DNA of 6,426 nucleotides from Marmoricola sp. Its GTDB lineage: Bacteria; Actinomycetota; Actinomycetes; Propionibacteriales; Nocardioidaceae. The position numbers and the translations under genes are program-made. The notes below the pieces were generated by a model. The model saw only the letters and a list, made by a program, of their open reading frames with translations, ran no database searches and was not told the origin of the DNA. Shown here in pieces: positions 5,591-6,426 of this stretch. Position 1 is the stretch's first letter, and each line of letters starts with the position of its first letter. The stretch covers positions 1 to 6,426 of the forward strand of contig JASLCW010000160.1 of assembly GCA_030151765.1 (NCBI GenBank), read 5' to 3'.

Positions 5591-5609
5591 ATACTGCCCA
5601 ATGCAGTAT
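5591..5609. promoter_or_regulatory. PadR-type operator, copy 1 (hydrolase side)
   Basis: ATACTGCCCAATGCAGTAT is a perfect palindrome with 7-bp arms (ATACTGC/GCAGTAT) and a 5-bp spacer. It lies 15 bp upstream of the hydrolase ATG. A second copy with identical arms lies 33 bp away. Its place between a PadR gene and a divergent enzyme gene makes it the likely binding site of that PadR; binding itself is inferred. Confidence 0.75.
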
Positions 5610-5623
5610 GTTGAGGAGAGCAA

Positions 5624-5642
5624 ATACTGCATTTGGCAGTAT
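5624..5642. promoter_or_regulatory. PadR-type operator, copy 2 (padR side)
   Basis: ATACTGCATTTGGCAGTAT has the same 7-bp arms as copy 1 and a 5-bp spacer. Read on the minus strand it matches copy 1 at 18 of 19 bases, so the two copies face each other as an inverted pair centred 33 bp apart, about three helical turns. It ends 13 bp before the preferred padR ATG and overlaps the alternative ATG at 5641, which would allow autorepression. Confidence 0.75.
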
Positions 5643-5655
5643 GTCAAGATGGGGC

Positions 5656-6276
5656 ATGCCCCGACGCACGACGACCTCCTTCGCGCTCCTCGGCCTGCTC
5701 CGTCTCCAGGACTGGACGACCTACGAGCTCGCCAAGCAGGCCCAGCGCAGCCTCCACTGGTTCTGGCCGCGTGCCGAGCGCAAGCTGTACGACGAGCCGA
5801 AGTTCCTGGTCGAGGAGGGCCTGGCCTCGGCTCAGTCACATGCGACGGGCAAGCGACCGAAGACCGTCTACGGGATCACCGCGGCCGGGCGGAAGGAGCT
5901 CAAGCGCTGGCTCGACGAGCCGCCGGCACCACGCTCGAGCGAGTTCGAGGGCATGGTCAAGATCTTCTTCGCCGATGCCGGCGACCTGACTCAGCTCCGC
6001 ACCAACCTCGACCGGATCGAGGCGGAAGCCGTGGACGGTCTCGCCGTGCTGGCCGAGATGGCCGCGGCCCCCATCGTCTTTCCACAGCGGCTGCACCTGA
6101 GTGCTCTGACGATCAGATTGCGCATCGAGCAGGAGCGGACGGTGGTCCGTTGGGCGCGTTGGGCGCGCGCGCAGGTCGACGAATGGGAGTCGACGCGCGA
6201 CGCCGGTGAGTGGGACGCACGTGGTGCTCTCGACGAGTTGGTCGCGAGCATCAAGGACGATCTACGTCAGCGGTAG
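5656..6276 (+). CDS. PadR-family transcriptional regulator
   Basis: A 206-residue DNA-binding protein. Residues 9-82 form the PadR winged helix: FALLGLLRLQDWTTYELA (9-26), the recognition segment WFWPRAERKLYDEPKFLV (35-52), and a wing ending in KTVYGITAAGRKEL (69-82). The C-terminal half (about 95-180), with EFEGMVKIFFADAG, is the helical dimerisation domain of the Vir_AS type. PadR proteins usually repress a nearby gene and themselves until a small, often phenolic, ligand binds. The divergent Hod-like gene and the twin palindromes fit this. The start is uncertain: ATG 5656 has only a weak GGGG next to it, and ATG 5641 (five residues longer) has no ribosome site and overlaps operator 2. I prefer 5656 because homologues tend to begin close to RRTTTSFALLGLL. 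The stop overlaps the end of the convergent yajQ gene. Confidence 0.92.
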   Translation: MPRRTTTSFALLGLLRLQDWTTYELAKQAQRSLHWFWPRAERKLYDEPKFLVEEGLASAQSHATGKRPKTVYGITAAGRKELKRWLDEPPAPRSSEFEGMVKIFFADAGDLTQLRTNLDRIEAEAVDGLAVLAEMAAAPIVFPQRLHLSALTIRLRIEQERTVVRWARWARAQVDEWESTRDAGEWDARGALDELVASIKDDLRQR

Positions 6277-6426
6277 TTGGTGAACTGCACCGCGAAGTCG
6301 TAGTCCTGCCCCTTGATCAAGGCGATGACCTCCTGCAGGTCGTCGCGCTTCTTGCTCGACACCCGCAGCTCGTCTCCCTGGACCTGTGCCTTGACGCCCT
6401 TGGGGCCCTCGTCGCGGATCAGCTTG
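6267..6426 (-). CDS. yajQ: YajQ-family nucleotide-binding protein, C-terminal end, cut by window edge
   Basis: The minus strand enters the window in frame (one base of a split codon at 6426) and encodes 52 residues to TGA at 6267-6269. The fragment begins KLIRDEGPKGVKAQVQGDEL and continues with RVSSKKRDDLQEVIALIKG, ending DFAVQFTNYR. This is the characteristic end of the YajQ (UPF0234) family, small cytosolic proteins of about 160 residues with two RNA-binding-like folds. Some members bind cyclic di-GMP or nucleic acid; the role in actinobacteria is not settled. The rest of the gene and its promoter lie beyond the right edge. Its end overlaps the padR end by 10 bp on the opposite strand. Confidence 0.92.
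   Translation of the reverse strand, partial: KLIRDEGPKGVKAQVQGDELRVSSKKRDDLQEVIALIKGQDYDFAVQFTNYR

Noticed and set aside
5092..5655. Plus-strand extension of the padR frame upstream to 5092
   Set aside because: It runs antisense to the hydrolase gene and across the operators; the PadR domain begins immediately after 5656.
5577..5669. Upstream ATG at 5669 extending the hydrolase by 31 residues
   Set aside because: The extension would cover both operators and overlap the padR start; ATG 5576 has AAAGGAG 5 nt upstream.

Overview
The window is high-GC DNA with strong GTG/ATG starts, tight 1-4 base gene overlaps and proteins of clearly actinobacterial type. The fused gamma/alpha KorA, the SubI-CysT-CysW-CysA gene order and the PadR style all fit Actinobacteria, perhaps Nocardioides-like. 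The genus is an inference from protein flavour only. It reads as ordinary chromosome, with no mobile elements, RNA genes or CRISPR.

Layout. (1) Bases 1-684, minus strand: the N-terminal 228 codons of korA, the alpha subunit of 2-oxoacid:ferredoxin oxidoreductase, running off the left edge. (2) Bases 685-974: a divergent intergenic region. It carries a perfect match to the KstR operator consensus on the korA side. On the sulfate side it holds an AT-rich leader with a CRP-like palindrome, a possible -10 box, a small cysteine- and serine-rich leader ORF and a hairpin. (3) Bases 975-4700, plus strand: a complete four-gene sulfate/thiosulfate ABC transporter operon, subI-cysT-cysW-cysA. Every junction overlaps by 1 or 4 bases. 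A perfect 15-bp stem with a GCAA tetraloop lies just inside cysT. (4) Bases 4701-4781: a convergent gap filled by a long inverted repeat that probably terminates transcription from both sides. (5) Bases 4782-6276: a divergent pair made of a minus-strand alpha/beta-fold protein resembling cofactor-free ring-cleaving dioxygenases (Hod/Qdo type) and a plus-strand PadR-family regulator. Their 79-bp spacer holds two nearly identical 19-bp palindromes, the likely PadR operators. (6) Bases 6267-6426, minus strand: the C-terminal end of a YajQ-family protein, overlapping the padR end by 10 bp.

How the genes work together. SubI captures sulfate outside the membrane, CysT and CysW form the channel, and CysA hydrolyses ATP to drive import for cysteine synthesis. 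The assimilation enzymes are not in the window. The hydrolase/PadR pair looks like a self-contained substrate-responsive module: PadR would repress both itself and the enzyme until an unknown aromatic ligand appears. korA belongs to central carbon metabolism (2-oxoglutarate to succinyl-CoA with reduced ferredoxin), and korB is expected just beyond the left edge.

The parts most worth a second look are regulatory: the twin palindromes, the sulfate leader, the intra-operon hairpin and the KstR-like site. All remain sequence-level inferences.
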